Of a stretch of DNA of 64,000 nt, positions 1 through 11,255 are shown one piece after another. The position numbers and the translations under genes were made by a program. The notes under the pieces are model-generated. The model had not been told where the DNA came from and made no database searches. It saw only the letters and a list, made by a program, of their open reading frames with translations. The stretch's first letter is position 1. The number at the start of each line of letters is the position of its first letter. Where the stretch lies: the NCBI GenBank assembly GCA_905250075.1, contig CAJNOP010000015.1, positions 555,149 to 619,148 of the forward strand, given 5' to 3'. Source of the DNA: Rotaria sp. Silwood1. Lineage: Eukaryota; Rotifera; Eurotatoria; Philodinida; Philodinidae.

Positions 1-163
1 GACCGAATTTTTTAAAATTTCTAACCGAACCGACCGTAACCGAAAAAGTCTCTAACCGAACCGAATGTAACCGACCGAATTCTCTAAAAATCTCCAACCG
101 AACCGATTTCGGTTACGGTCGGTCGGTTCGGTTCGGTTAAAAACCGAACCGGTCCCATCTCTG
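1..163. mobile_element. Terminus of a hAT-like non-autonomous DNA transposon
   Basis: The first 160 bases are built from short CCGAAC / GTTCGG units in both orientations and end at 163 in ...CCATCTCTG. Read on the minus strand the end is CAGAGATGGGACCGGTTCGG, which fits the CAGNG-type start of hAT terminal inverted repeats, with the subterminal repeats typical of transposase-binding regions. If 163 is the true end, the 8-bp target duplication would be AAAGCTAT (164-171). The other end lies outside the window, so this cannot be confirmed here. No coding sequence is visible. Confidence 0.6.
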
Positions 164-171
164 AAAGCTAT

Positions 172-446
172 CTTTATCATGTCGTCAGATAAGGAGAGAA
201 TTTCACATCTTCAAACATTCATACTTGCAATTAGCTATGGAAAATTCTCTTGTTGGAAATAGAAACATGGACAACAAATATCGTTAGAATGTTGACGACG
301 ATGTTTTCATCTTAATTCGACTTCTCTAGTAACATCTTCACCGGATTTTACGGTTGGTGTAGAGGCCTTGAGTTCATCTAGATCTACACCCATAATTCAT
401 CAGTATTGAGCAATTTTAATTCCATAACTCTACACGACGGTACATT
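172..446. other. Intergenic DNA, nothing recognised
   Basis: AT-rich sequence between the hAT-like terminus and the first GC-rich fold-back. I see no convincing coding exon or RNA gene. Confidence 0.5.
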
Positions 447-703
447 CCAAGGTCGAAGATTCCGGTCACCGAATCCTGCGGGAAAACTCCGGAAGTCGCC
501 GGAACAAGTTGACAGTATTCCTGCCGGAAAATTTTCGGATTTTTTCCGATGACTTCCGGACAACTTGCTGCAGGGAAGGGGAGAAATTTGACCGAAAGTC
601 CGTGAAAAAAAACTCGAAAATTTTCCGACCGGAATACTGCCACCCTGTTCGGACGACTTCCGGCGTTTTCCTGCCGGAACTTGGCCGTACTTCTCGACCT
701 GGG
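447..703. repeat. GC-rich fold-back element, copy 1
   Basis: An imperfect palindrome about 257 bp long, rich in CCGG and TTCCG, in an AT-rich setting. The left arm (about 447-570) matches the reverse complement of the right arm (about 590-703) at roughly 80% by eye. The ends are CCAAGGTCGA on the left and, on the complementary strand, CCCAGGTCGAGAAG on the right. The same type of end occurs at 9764 and 10685-11255, so this is one member of a family. Open frames on both strands here are by-products of the low stop-codon density of GC-rich DNA. No target duplication was found. Confidence 0.7.
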
Positions 704-3338
704 TTAGGAAAATTCATCATAGCTTTTAAACTGATAGATGTGATCCTTATTTGATCATGTTAATTCTTAGAGCTGTTAGCTTTAATATATATAGTATACT
801 TACTCTAGTGAATATATTTTTGACCATGTTTTGCTAATTTATGACTCCACTCCTTATCTTTAAATCAACAATAAAGTCGTACCTTTCAAGAGTTTTATAA
901 GAAGCCTAAGTTACTTAATGCTATTCTTCCTCGTGTTTATAGTTTTTTATATATTTGCGCATATTTATATACACTGTATATCTATATAGATGTTTGCTCT
1001 TGATATCATCTCGCCTACGGCAAAAAGTGAAATCATTTCTGTTCGAAAGCTAATCAAATTCGCACAGCCGAAAGAGTGTAGATTCTTCTGTTTTTTTCTA
1101 TTTTGTTTCGTTTTTTCTGTCGATGGTGTTTTGTCCGTTTTATCTTAAACAAATTCTTTTCACAATATATCATATATCTACTACTTGAGAATGTCAAATA
1201 CGTCTCTTACTGCATTGATGATAAGGAAAATGGTGAATGAATACCTGCTTTTCTAGTGCAATGAAAATTGTATGTTATAACCATTAATGAAATAATTCGT
1301 TTTCATTTTTTTAGTGCCTTTTCGATTTTTTCTCATGCATAAACTGAAATACTTTTATTCTACGATCTTACGACGTCATCTCTTTTGATGAAGAGTCAAT
1401 TACATCTCGATAATCTTGACATCACTTCAGAGTTTGCTTGAGGTTGAGAACACACTGGGAAACACGTTGAAGTACATGCTGTTCCCAGTTATTTTCATGA
1501 TATAAGTATATTCTCAGAATGAACAGATAGATGATTAATAGCTTTGCATGATAGATAGAACTGCCAAGAATTTATAACAATGGATGTCACTCTATCTCTC
1601 ATCATTCTTTGTCACCTCCAAATTTTAAGTGCCTATTGATGAATAAAAAACAGACAATGTATGCGTAAGAAAAAAAACAATCATGTCAAACAAAGACAAT
1701 GAATAAGAATACCAAAGTAGCTTGTATAACTACAGCTGGAAAGAAAAGAAACTAGCCATGCATGCGAGTTGAAGATCAAATATCTATTGATACAAAAGTC
1801 ATGTGCTATAAGTTGAATGTCGAATAAGAGCTCTTGAGAGCATATTTACATTGATCGTAAGCTCTTCATGAACATTGTCTGTGCGAAATGATGATTTAAT
1901 ATAAAAAGAATTAGAAACAAAGAAAAAACAATTGCATAACAAAATTTCTTTTAATTGAAAAAGAACTTATTTTCCTGAATCAAATCTGTTAATCTGAAGT
2001 CAATTCCACTCATTCATATTTATCATCGTTAATACATATTTGCCCTCTCAGTGAGTTCTAATAAAGCAAAAAAATGTTGTCTGATTAAGAGCAACATCAG
2101 GCTCGGAACAAAATAGTATATACACATTTCAGTGAGAGAAATTTCGCTTTAGAAAAATTCAAATATGTTTCGTTCTCTGCTGATTTAGATACTATCCATG
2201 TTCTAATTCAGGAAAGTTTATAAAGCAAATATAGCAAAGATAGAAAAAAAGCATTCAATAATTTTTTGAGGTAAGACTTCTGCATTGCTTCTCATTTCAA
2301 TACAGATAACTATTCTTTTTCTTGTAAATCTATCTAGTAAGTGACAATACTTTCGTGGACTTAAAAATTGTATTGAGACAGAAAATGTTAGGCATTACTT
2401 GATCTACTATCATGTTTGCTTGACAATTTTTTTCTCTGTGCCGCATGAATAATATATCTTTGCTGCATCGACAATTATCAAATAGATCTACGAGATCTAT
2501 GAATAATGAACAATGTCAAATACGAAAATACATTAGATAAAGTCAAAAAATACTATTTTATCATACTGTAAAAATGTACTGTGAACAGATTTGGATTTTC
2601 TAAGAAATTCGATTCTTTTTCAATAGTGGTCTATGAATTCCCATGCACTATTCTTACTATATGCGAGTACATTAATTAATAGTTTGTAATTCCAGATTTT
2701 CGAGTGAAAAAAAAACAGCAGGATTCGATTAGTTCAAGAGAGTTCAATAAAACTAACTCATTGTCAACTCTGTTTTTACACAATAAAACCAGAGAATTCT
2801 GTATTTGAATGTTCATTTTATTTTCGGATTCATCGAACTTCAGATATCAATGCAATGTAATGAAACAGCGAACGAAACAAAGAAGATCTCGATTTACATT
2901 TCACTGTTGTTACAAATGATAACGTTTTTCTATTGACCAGCGAAAATGATTTGCATACTATAGAAAATTTCCATTAGATTTTTTGCTCAAAATTTCACGT
3001 AAAACCTACCAACTTAGGAACACGTGTGGAATGGTGAAAAAGTGACGTAAAAATAGAAATAAAAATCTACTATAGTGATAGGCTAGCACAAAACAATATT
3101 TCATGAAGAAAAAATAGTTCAAAACAGAATTTCAACAACAGCTTTTAGAATAAAACGCTATTTATGTAATTAAACGCATTGTCTTTTATTTATAAAAGGC
3201 TTTTTTCTCTCCCATCAACCGTTCTTTTATAACATGATGCAAATGTATTGGATTTTATGAATCTGAACGTTTTTTCTACAACCTTCTTTTAATTCAAACA
3301 ACGAATCTTTTACAAACACGTTAAAGAAGCATGAAAAA
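704..3338. other. Gene-free AT-rich stretch
   Basis: No open frame with recognisable protein content, no tRNA fold and no long inverted repeat was seen by eye. It may hold old, decayed repeat sequence. Confidence 0.4.
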
Positions 3339-3402
3339 TGCAGTTTTTGGAGAGGAGGCATGAGTTATATTGCAGTTTTTGAAGAGGAGGCATGAGTTAT
3401 AT
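3339..3402. repeat. Tandem duplication, 32 bp x 2
   Basis: Two adjacent 32-bp copies (3339-3370 and 3371-3402) begin TGCAGTTTTT and end GAGTTATAT. They differ at one base (GGAGAGG versus GAAGAGG). This is a recent local duplication with no evident function. Confidence 0.85.
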
Positions 3403-4225
3403 CGCAAACAAGTTAAATTAATATCTGAATTCGTTTTTTTTAGTAAAAATGTCTTTTTACGAAATAAAAATCTGGTGATATATAAAGAAACGTTCGTCAT
3501 GCCACACTCAAAAATATATTGCTTAAAAAAGCTTCTGTCAAGATAAATTTTATGGCTATGACGCAGCAGAATCTATTCGAATATTAGGAAAGAAAGAAAT
3601 AGTTGTATAACACAGTACAAGAGCAAATTTTTAAAGCTATAAATAATATGATACTAATGTAAAAATGCTTAAATATATTTTCAATGCAGCGATTCTTTAT
3701 ACTGTGTTTTAGAGAATTTTTAACTGAATTTCTAATGATCTACAGTTAGAGCTTGATAGCCATTTAGCCTAGTATCAAGTCACTTAAAGAGATTGTTTTT
3801 GTAGAAAAAAAAAGTACTGCATCTTTGTTTATCACCATTAAAATACTTTGCGCATATTTTAGCCCAATTTCTTTTTTTTTATTACTAACTTTTTCTATAA
3901 GTTGCCGAGAAATATTAATTGCTGTGCTCTCAATGAAATCTCGAATACTTTTATAATCCACTCATTCGACCAATAATGCACTTAAACATGCGTAGCTTTT
4001 TATTCTCTCCATAGGCAATTTATGTCTAATACAGATAACAATTATCCTTCATTTTTATTGTCCTCTTTTTTGTTTCTTTATATCTTACACTAAATAACTT
4101 CTGGTCCTTCAACAACCGAATTAATGCATTGTAAAAATACACATAGATGTCGTTTTTCTTTCTAAGCCCTATCTCTCTAATTTATGAACTTATAGTGTTA
4201 TAAAAATGATATTGCTTCCAAAAAT
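3403..4225. other. Gene-free AT-rich stretch
   Basis: Nothing recognised. A short minus-strand open frame near 3764-3961 has no recognisable domain and is treated as chance. Confidence 0.4.
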
Positions 4226-5509
4226 CATGGATGTATATATCCCTGGAAAACAAAAACGGGAATCTGTATTTTGAATATATCGTCACTATAAAAACATATT
4301 TTTTTGTAAAAGAATAATACCCTATTTTGAAAGCCCGCGGAATATTCTATCATCCTGTATATTTATATTTATATTTTAGTTTTTATTTGTGAATTACGAA
4401 AATAAATTGAGTACAACGAAGGCACCCTCATGTCCAGATTCCCATGAACTTGATTTTGTCACTGTGATCAAAATAAGTTTTTTGAATTTTTCATCACCCT
4501 AGAATTATTTTTTTGAAAGAACAATTATATATTTTGGTAGCGCCTGAAATTCTCTATCTTTCTCTATAGTTGTTTACTGTCTTGCACTTATCTATTATCA
4601 AAACAATTTAAGACCAATGAAGTCATCTCAACTGACAATTTCGAAAAAAATCCGCAATTTGTCGCTAATTTTTTTTAAAATTTTCTCCGTTCAATTTAGG
4701 ATTGATCAACAAGGATATTTAAATATTACCCAATTTATTATTCATTATAAAGACATAGGATCAGACGAAAATATATAGGATGATGGAGAATTTGAAGCTC
4801 TATCAGAATGCGTAATTACTTTTGTAAAAAATTATTTTCCTTGTACTTATAGTTTGAAAAAGTATACTACACACAAAATTTTCGATAGTGTCAGTTGAGA
4901 TGACTTCATCGTTCTTAAATTATTTTGATAATAGATAAGTGCAAGACAGTAAACAACTATAGAAAAAGATAGAGAATTTCAGGCGCTATCAAAATATATA
5001 ATTGCTCTTTCAAAAAAAAATAATTCTAGGGTGATGAAAAATTCAAAAAACTTATTTTGATCACAGTGACAAAATTAAGTCCATCCCAAGTAAGCACAAG
5101 ACGGGCTAAATGACGCATCTTTTTTCTAGTCATGTCGCCCGTCATGCCTAATCTTTATCTCAAATTCGACTAGTACATGACTAGTCCAAGAGTGGTGGGC
5201 GTTATGAAGCCCCGTCTAAATCATATGATTGACGGGCGATATTATACGTGTCTAGTCTAGTCGTTTTTTGAAAAAGACTCGTCCAGGACTGGGCTGAAGT
5301 CGGTTGATACAGAAAGTTATTATCTAATATGCAGACTAGTCCTAGACGAGGACTTTTTGAGACAAAGACTAGTCAGGACGGATGACAGGATGCGCGTCCG
5401 AAAATGATTTAAACTTGAAAAAGTAAGGACGTCTGGCACAGTATAGAACGAGTTGTAACCCTACATAGTGGACGAGTCCGGTCTATTCTAAATGGAAATA
5501 TATAAGGAT

Positions 5510-5575
5510 GGAGATTAGATTCGAACATGCATACAATGTATCACTTACCCGTCGTTTAGACCACTGAGCCATATG
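5510..5575 (-). repeat. tRNA-derived SINE-like head (A and B boxes)
   Basis: On the minus strand an A-box-like TGGCTCAGTGGTCTAA (5556-5571) is followed about 40 nt later by a B-box-like GTTCGAATC (5518-5526). The acceptor stem does not pair, so this is a tRNA-derived pol III promoter and not a working tRNA gene. Confidence 0.5.
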
Positions 5576-6813
5576 ATCAACAGATCTACTTCTGCATGTT
5601 CATGCTCATTCTAAGATGCTATTTAATATAGTTTTACTCTATGTTTTCTTCATGTTCTCATATGAATAAAAATTATCTTTTGCAGAATACGAGATCATTT
5701 AGACAACATTAAACAAAATAAATTTTAAAAAATTTTATAGTTTTTTGAGAAATACCTTTTCATTATTATCGACGAGGAATAATTAGTTGCATACAAAAAA
5801 TAAATTTTAAATGGAAAAATAAAACACTATTTATTTTATAAATTAACTAGATTTTTTCACATCATGACGTAGTTTAGTGTGAAATTTAAATTGCCGCCTA
5901 TCTTCGATTAACAGTTAAATTAACTTTGATTCATTTAAATTTATATTGTTCCAGTTAAAATTGTTAGAATTTATATTTAAAATAAATAATATAAAATTGT
6001 GATTTAAAAAGATTTAAATTATTTTGAATATGTTTTTAAATTCAGAACACATGAGAGTTTTAAACTATATGAATTAGCATTTCTCGCTGCGAAATATGTA
6101 CTGTTCTCTGTACTTATTCCTACTGTATTTTATGTTTCGATATACTTTACATTTTCAACCTATGAAAATACAAAATATGGTACAGTCTATTAAGAGAAAG
6201 ATGCACAAAGCATAGTATTCATCTTTCACCTCACTATTAATTATGACAGACTTTCTGATTATCGTTCTAGGAAGAGAAAAATTTAATAATACTAGTGACA
6301 ATCGACATAATTTTAATATAAAATAATAACGCATGTTATTAATTTCCGTAATCACAACACAGCAGATCGTGCTTAGGTGTCAATTTACGCAGATTTGAGT
6401 ACAAGACAGGCAATAAAACGATTGTTATTCTTCTATCTAATCCATGTGGTAAACACATCTGATTATGCATCGACTATTTTTGACAAGTGATACATATATT
6501 GAAAATTTTTTTCTATTTGCATTACACTTCTTTTGCTTTTCTTTATTCATCAGTTTAAACGAATTAAGAGAATATATTTAGTTCAAAAAAGGGGTTGTTT
6601 AGAATGCTTCAGGCTAGTCCAGACTAGGGTGCGCGACACAGTGTTTAAAAAAGGTCTAGTCATGACCAGTGCAGACGACGCTTTGGACTAGTTCTGATTA
6701 TTATGAAAGACATTTCGGACTAGTAAAAGTCGTTTGATATTGACTGGTCTCGTATTGTCTAGTGGATGGACGGGAGTCAATCTGCGATTATGACTGCATA
6801 AACTGATGTCAGT

Positions 6814-6887
6814 CTATCTCAGTGTTCTGGTCTGCCGTCAGGATGCCTGTCAAGTTTCGAATACTGTCGGGTTGGATGTTCGAATCC
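6814..6887 (+). repeat. tRNA-derived SINE-like module, second copy
   Basis: An A-box-like TATCTCAGTGTTCTGG (about 6815-6830) is followed by GGATGTTCGAATCC (B box, about 6877-6887). The spacing is longer than in the minus-strand copy at 5510-5575, and the two diverge between the boxes. The opposite orientations would place them near the two ends of the nested element. Confidence 0.4.
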
Positions 6888-7347
6888 ACAGTTTATCTTC
6901 TTTTTTCAATTTTCGGACTAGTTTGGACGAGTTCACCGGACAAAATGGACTAGACATGACTGGATTCAAGGAGGTTCTAGGCTAGTCCAGACGTGTTTGA
7001 AGGACATTTCTTCTAAATGTGACTAGTCATGACAGATGTGCAAGACGTTTCAGACTAGACCTGACGAGTGTTGCAGATATTTCGGACTAGTCATGTTGGC
7101 CGTCTTGCGTAATTTTTTACTTACTTCGGTGGGAATCTGGACATAAGGGTGCTCTCATTGTACTCAATTTATTTTCGTAATTCACAAATAAAAACTAAAA
7201 TATAAATATAAGCATACAGGATGACAGAAAATTCCTTGAGCTTTCAAAATAGGGTATTATTCTTTTAAAAAAAATATGCTTTTATAGTGACGATATATTC
7301 AAAATACCGCTTCCAGCTTTTGCTTTCCAGGGATATATATGCATTTG

Positions 7348-9763
7348 AAATCTAGCGAAAACATACGAGTTAACAAAAAGACCCGTTCGAATACAACTAA
7401 ATGTCGAACTATTGATTCTCATCACTATTCATCGACAACTTTTGTAAAAGTTTGCAGCATGAAAAAACTCATGCTTTCGCCAAAGAGAGTAGGATTTATT
7501 TCATTAATGACAGAGTAATGAGATCATCAGCGAGTCAAATTGAGAGATTCATATTCGAATCGATTCCATTCGATAAAATCTATATTCAACTCGTTGTCAA
7601 TCTCTGTAATGAAACGTTCATAACTGGATAAATATTTATATAATATCTACATTCCACGACAAAAATCCAAAAAACACAGATTACTGAACAGTGAATTAGT
7701 CATAAGAGTTCATTAACGAATGAAACATGGCTCGTACGACTGAAGTAATTGCATGTCTAATATGTATTTTATTCATCCGTGAAATACAATAAAAAGATTA
7801 GATTTTCGCGTGCATACATTATTCACGCTCCTCAAATAGTATTGTACTGTATTCTCCCAATAGTTTCATCGTGACGAAATCAATTATAAAAAAACAAGAT
7901 TTGGATGCATTTCAAAGCTATTAGTTTTATTACTGTTAATAAGCAATCAAGAAGAAAACTGTTAGTGTTATTTTCGTTGTTATATGATTATACAAAAGAA
8001 AAAATTATGCTATTACAGCTAAACAAATTGAGTGTGTGATTGCATTTCTGATAAGCATTTATATCATCAACTACCGAAAACCTACTTGTTCACATTCTCA
8101 AGGATTGCAAATTCTTTTACAATTCGAAAAATATTGATGAAGTACAACGCCGCGCGATCGCTTAGTTGGCAAACTAAACACATCGTATGCATATGCACAT
8201 CAACATATTTGTTCTGCCTATTCCCTAATGTCTAGCAAGACCAAAATAACATGCATGATCAAGGTTCTTTCTAGAATGCATTTCAAATAAATTACTTTGA
8301 ATTGCAAATATTTTATCTTTATGATACAGCCGATATACATACAGAAGTCGTCCCATTCTACAATACATACATTAGAAATGCATTGGTCCGCCTAAACGGC
8401 ACAAAACTGAGAATAATACGGATCAATCGAAAAGAGAATAGCCAGATGAAGATGTAAAACTATGCAGTAATTTAATAAAACGTGGATAATCACAGTTGAT
8501 GAGCAGTTAAAGTGGGTGAATGTGGGTGTATGCGTTCAAGATGTTCAACGCATTTTGATACGTTTGTCTTTCTGAACTGAGAAAATAGCCCTCTCCAATA
8601 ACATAGTTTGCTAGAAATTAGTTTCAATAAGTTCTTACTCATTATAACCTTGGTATTATTTTGTAACAAGACTGTAATGACTAAGAACTCATCTAAATTA
8701 TTTTTCCAGCAGCTTAAGTCCTCAAATAGGGCTATTTTCTTTAGCAACTAATTCATTTAAAAAATCATACAACCAATAACATTTGAAGCTGTATGATAAA
8801 AACTATTCTAATTACAAAAGACTCTTCTAACCACAGAAAGTTTTGTGAAAATAACGTATATAAAAATGTTTGATAAGTTTCATATTCATTTTGTTTTCTT
8901 TTGCATTTTTCAAATATTCCTAGCTAACCAAACATTGAAGGCTCATATTGAAGGCTACATCTACACAACCATCCAAGTTTTATTTAATAAACTACGATGA
9001 TCATTAAAAAGACGCATTATTGTAACACATGTATTAAATATTAAAATGATTTTAGCAGATGTATTTTATGAGACGAATGTTACACAAGGTTCGAACATTA
9101 GCTTGTATATACTTTTGATAAAAAAAAATACAAAATGCAAAAGAATGCAAAAAAAGATCTAATAAAATCATTCTAAGATGATTTTCAACAAAATATGTTC
9201 TTATCAATAATGCCAGTAGAATTGAAAAATTTTGGATAATACTGTAGGTATTATTTTTTAAATATATATCCTCAATATCTGTCCAACTTTGGATACTAGA
9301 ACAATATAAAGAATAACCAAGGATTAGTACTCAATAAAATACTGTATATATGACCAAAAATTAGTGATATCTAACTAATACTGTTCGCTTTGTCCTTATA
9401 TCTACTGATGTAAACAGAAAAACTAAAAAAGACAATTCTATATGGCTCTAGATAACAAAAAGAAAGATAAAAGACCGAAATTGGTGATGATGATTGATCG
9501 CTTCAAATATAACTAGATTGCCCGATCAGAGTCAAGAGTCTCACTGAGAGCACTAAAATTTAAAGACTGGTCTATATCCAACTGCTTGCATGAGAGTATC
9601 AATCTATCAACTATATCAGCTCTTAGTAGACTATACGACGGAAACATGCAATAGGTTTCAAAAAAGTATGTCAAATTATGCACGGGATAGATATGAAAAA
9701 TATGCAAAGAAAGAATTGGTAATTGATATAAGAGAAAAAGAAAAATGACACTGTCATGTAACC
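7348..9763. other. Gene-free AT-rich stretch
   Basis: No exon with recognisable content was found on either strand. Short open frames at 8032-8235 (+) and 8490-8747 (-) show no domain, signal peptide or splice context and look like chance. Confidence 0.4.
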
Positions 9764-9835
9764 AATCCAGGTCGAACTCACCCTGTCGGTTCTATCGGGT
9801 CCGAGACTTTCCGACAGTCGGATCCGATGATACGA
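9764..9835. repeat. GC-rich fold-back family, truncated copy
   Basis: A 70-bp GC-rich block begins CCAGGTCGAACTCACC and contains GGGTCCGAGACTT and CGGATCCGA, close to GGGATCCGAGACTTGG near 11225. It shares the CCAGGTCGA start with the elements at 447 and 10685, so it is probably one end of a third family member with the rest lost. Confidence 0.5.
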
Positions 9836-10295
9836 AAACATCTATTTTTGTCTATTCTAATTTGCAGAATGTATCCGAAATATATTTTGAATATTGTTTA
9901 TGATGAAGCAAAGCCGTTTTAACCAAGATAATGAAACCAATCTAAATTTGACTCGATGACAAAAATACGTCTTGTCAAAGTAGATTAAAATATGTTACGA
10001 ATAATGTAACTCTATTAGCATTACTTTGGGGACTAGGAAGATCAGATGCGGTCTCATACTCAATGCAAAATAATGCGTCTATTTTTACGTATTATTAAAT
10101 CGACTTTTGAAAGTAAGTCGTTTTAAAGTTGTTCATTATTATTGTTTTTGTTACTCAGAGCTATACGAAGCAAATTTATCTTAAATAATTAAATATATTT
10201 TTTTCTTTATTTTAGGGCAGTTTCAGCATCGAAATTGAACAGTAAGTATCTTATTTAATTAAATAATTTTTTTTTTCTTCATTTTAGGTAGGGGT
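9836..10295. other. Intergenic DNA with a small intron-like duplication
   Basis: AT-rich. At 10196-10290 two similar segments of the form TTAAATAATT...TTTATTTTAGG occur in tandem, each ending like a splice acceptor. I cannot attach them to any exon. Confidence 0.35.
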
Positions 10296-10651
10296 GCAAC
10301 AAATTCTGTTTATTTGCATAAAACTTGTAAATTTTCGATATGAAACTTCTCCAAATCTAACCAAATCGTTATGTCAATTATAACCAGTTTTATTCACTCT
10401 ATCTGATACTGATATTTATTTACCAAATGTAAAAAGACTACTTCTAAGATTTTGTAGCATTTGGTGAAAACTGCATATTTCCACCAAATGCTTCCAAATC
10501 TTAGAAGTACATTTTATATTTGGTAAATAAATATCACTATCAGATAGAGAGAATAAAACTAGTTATAATTGACACGAAGATTTGGTTAGATTTAGAGGAG
10601 TTTCATACCGAAAATTTACAACCTTTATCCAGATAAACAGGATTTGTTGTA
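10296..10651. repeat. AT-rich fold-back element (MITE-like)
   Basis: The arms at about 10296-10468 and 10481-10651 are reverse complements over some 170 bp at about 90% by eye, with a loop near 10470-10480. Marks include TTTGGTAAATAAATAT near the centre and CCTCTAAATCTAACCAAATC in the right-arm complement. There is no coding potential. It directly abuts the GC-rich fold-back at 10685, so one element may have inserted next to the other. No target duplication was found. Confidence 0.8.
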
Positions 10652-10684
10652 CATCTATTAATATCTGGTTTAGCTATAAAATTT

Positions 10685-11255
10685 CCCAGGTCAAGCTCGG
10701 TACGTCGGAACCGATCGGTTCCGTTGAATTCCGACGATTTCTTTGCTACAGGATTCCGGTCCAGATTTCGTCGGACCAGTTCCGAACAGTTTCCATCGGT
10801 TCCGTAGATTTTCGACGAATTCCTGGTCGAAATGTTGCGGAACTTGACGGAATTTTTCCGGCGGAAACTGGACCGGAATCCTGTGGTCAAGAAATCGTCG
10901 GAAGTCAACGGAGCCGACCGAAAACCAACGGAATCTATAGGATTCGCTACCGGAAAACAAAGGAAACAAACGGTTCCGGCGATCGGAACAATGGACCTGG
11001 GTTCTACAGAATCCCGTCGGATTCTGCATTTTCCGACTGTCAAAAACCGTCGGATCCGACATCCGACAACTTCCGACTGTATTCCGCTACCAAGGATTCC
11101 GACAACTTCCGACTGTATTCCGCTACCAAGAATTCCGACAACTTCCCACAGGATCTCTGTGGGAAGTTGTCGGATTTCCGTCGGAATTTATCGGATTAAG
11201 CCAGATTTCCGACATTATCCGACGGGATCCGAGACTTGGATTACTCGTCCTGGGA
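10685..11255. repeat. GC-rich fold-back element, copy 3, with internal tandem repeat
   Basis: This 570-bp GC island is dominated by TTCCG/TCGGA. Its ends are inverted: TCCCAGGTCAAG on the left and, on the other strand, TCCCAGGACGAG on the right. The inner part folds around about 10815. Near the right end is a 36-bp tandem repeat (11062, 11098, 11134; about 2.3 copies) followed by a perfect hairpin with 17-base arms, CCGACAACTTCCCACAG and its complement, around GATCT (about 11134-11174). Long open frames on both strands are composition artefacts. No 8-bp target duplication was seen. Confidence 0.7.

Larger units (their letters stand above)
5086..7121. mobile_element. Nested non-autonomous element with ACTAGT-rich ends and tRNA-like boxes
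   Basis: This 2-kb insert interrupts the right arm of the surrounding fold-back. Its ends are loosely inverted: CCCAAGTAAG...CAAGACGGG on the left and, on the other strand, CCCACCGAAGTAAG...CAAGACGGCC on the right. The outer parts on both sides carry many GACTAGTC-like motifs in both orientations. Inside are two tRNA-like modules in opposite orientation (about 5510-5575 minus and 6814-6887 plus). No transposase frame is visible. It could be a non-autonomous DNA transposon that captured SINE heads, or a composite of SINEs. No clear target duplication was found. Confidence 0.6.
4226..7347. mobile_element. Long fold-back element split by a secondary insertion
   Basis: The left arm (about 4226-4637) is the reverse complement of two separated blocks: 4890-5085 (inner part) and about 7122-7347 (outer part). 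Shared marks are TATATATCCCTGGAAA at the outer ends, TTTTCGTAATTCACAAATAA in the middle and GTCAGTTGAGATGAC at the inner ends. The simplest reading is an original fold-back of about 1.1 kb with arms near 410 bp and a loop at 4638-4889, whose right arm was later interrupted by 5086-7121. There is no coding capacity. The arms are slightly diverged, so the insertion is not ancient. Confidence 0.8.

Noticed and set aside
416-754. Open frames on both strands in the first GC-rich island
   Set aside because: Same cause: a GC-rich palindrome with few stop codons and no domain.
5510-5575. A real tRNA gene on the minus strand
   Set aside because: The A and B boxes are present but the acceptor and anticodon stems do not pair, so it is tRNA-derived repeat sequence.
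10582-11199. 205-residue plus-strand open frame, with overlapping frames on both strands
   Set aside because: It lies over the two fold-back elements and its translation simply reads the TTCCG repeats (SDNFRLYSATK twice). Long frames on both strands are caused by GC-rich, stop-poor sequence.
10685-11255. hAT assignment of the GC-rich fold-back from its CAGG start
   Set aside because: No 8-bp target duplication was found with any placement of the ends, so the class is left open.
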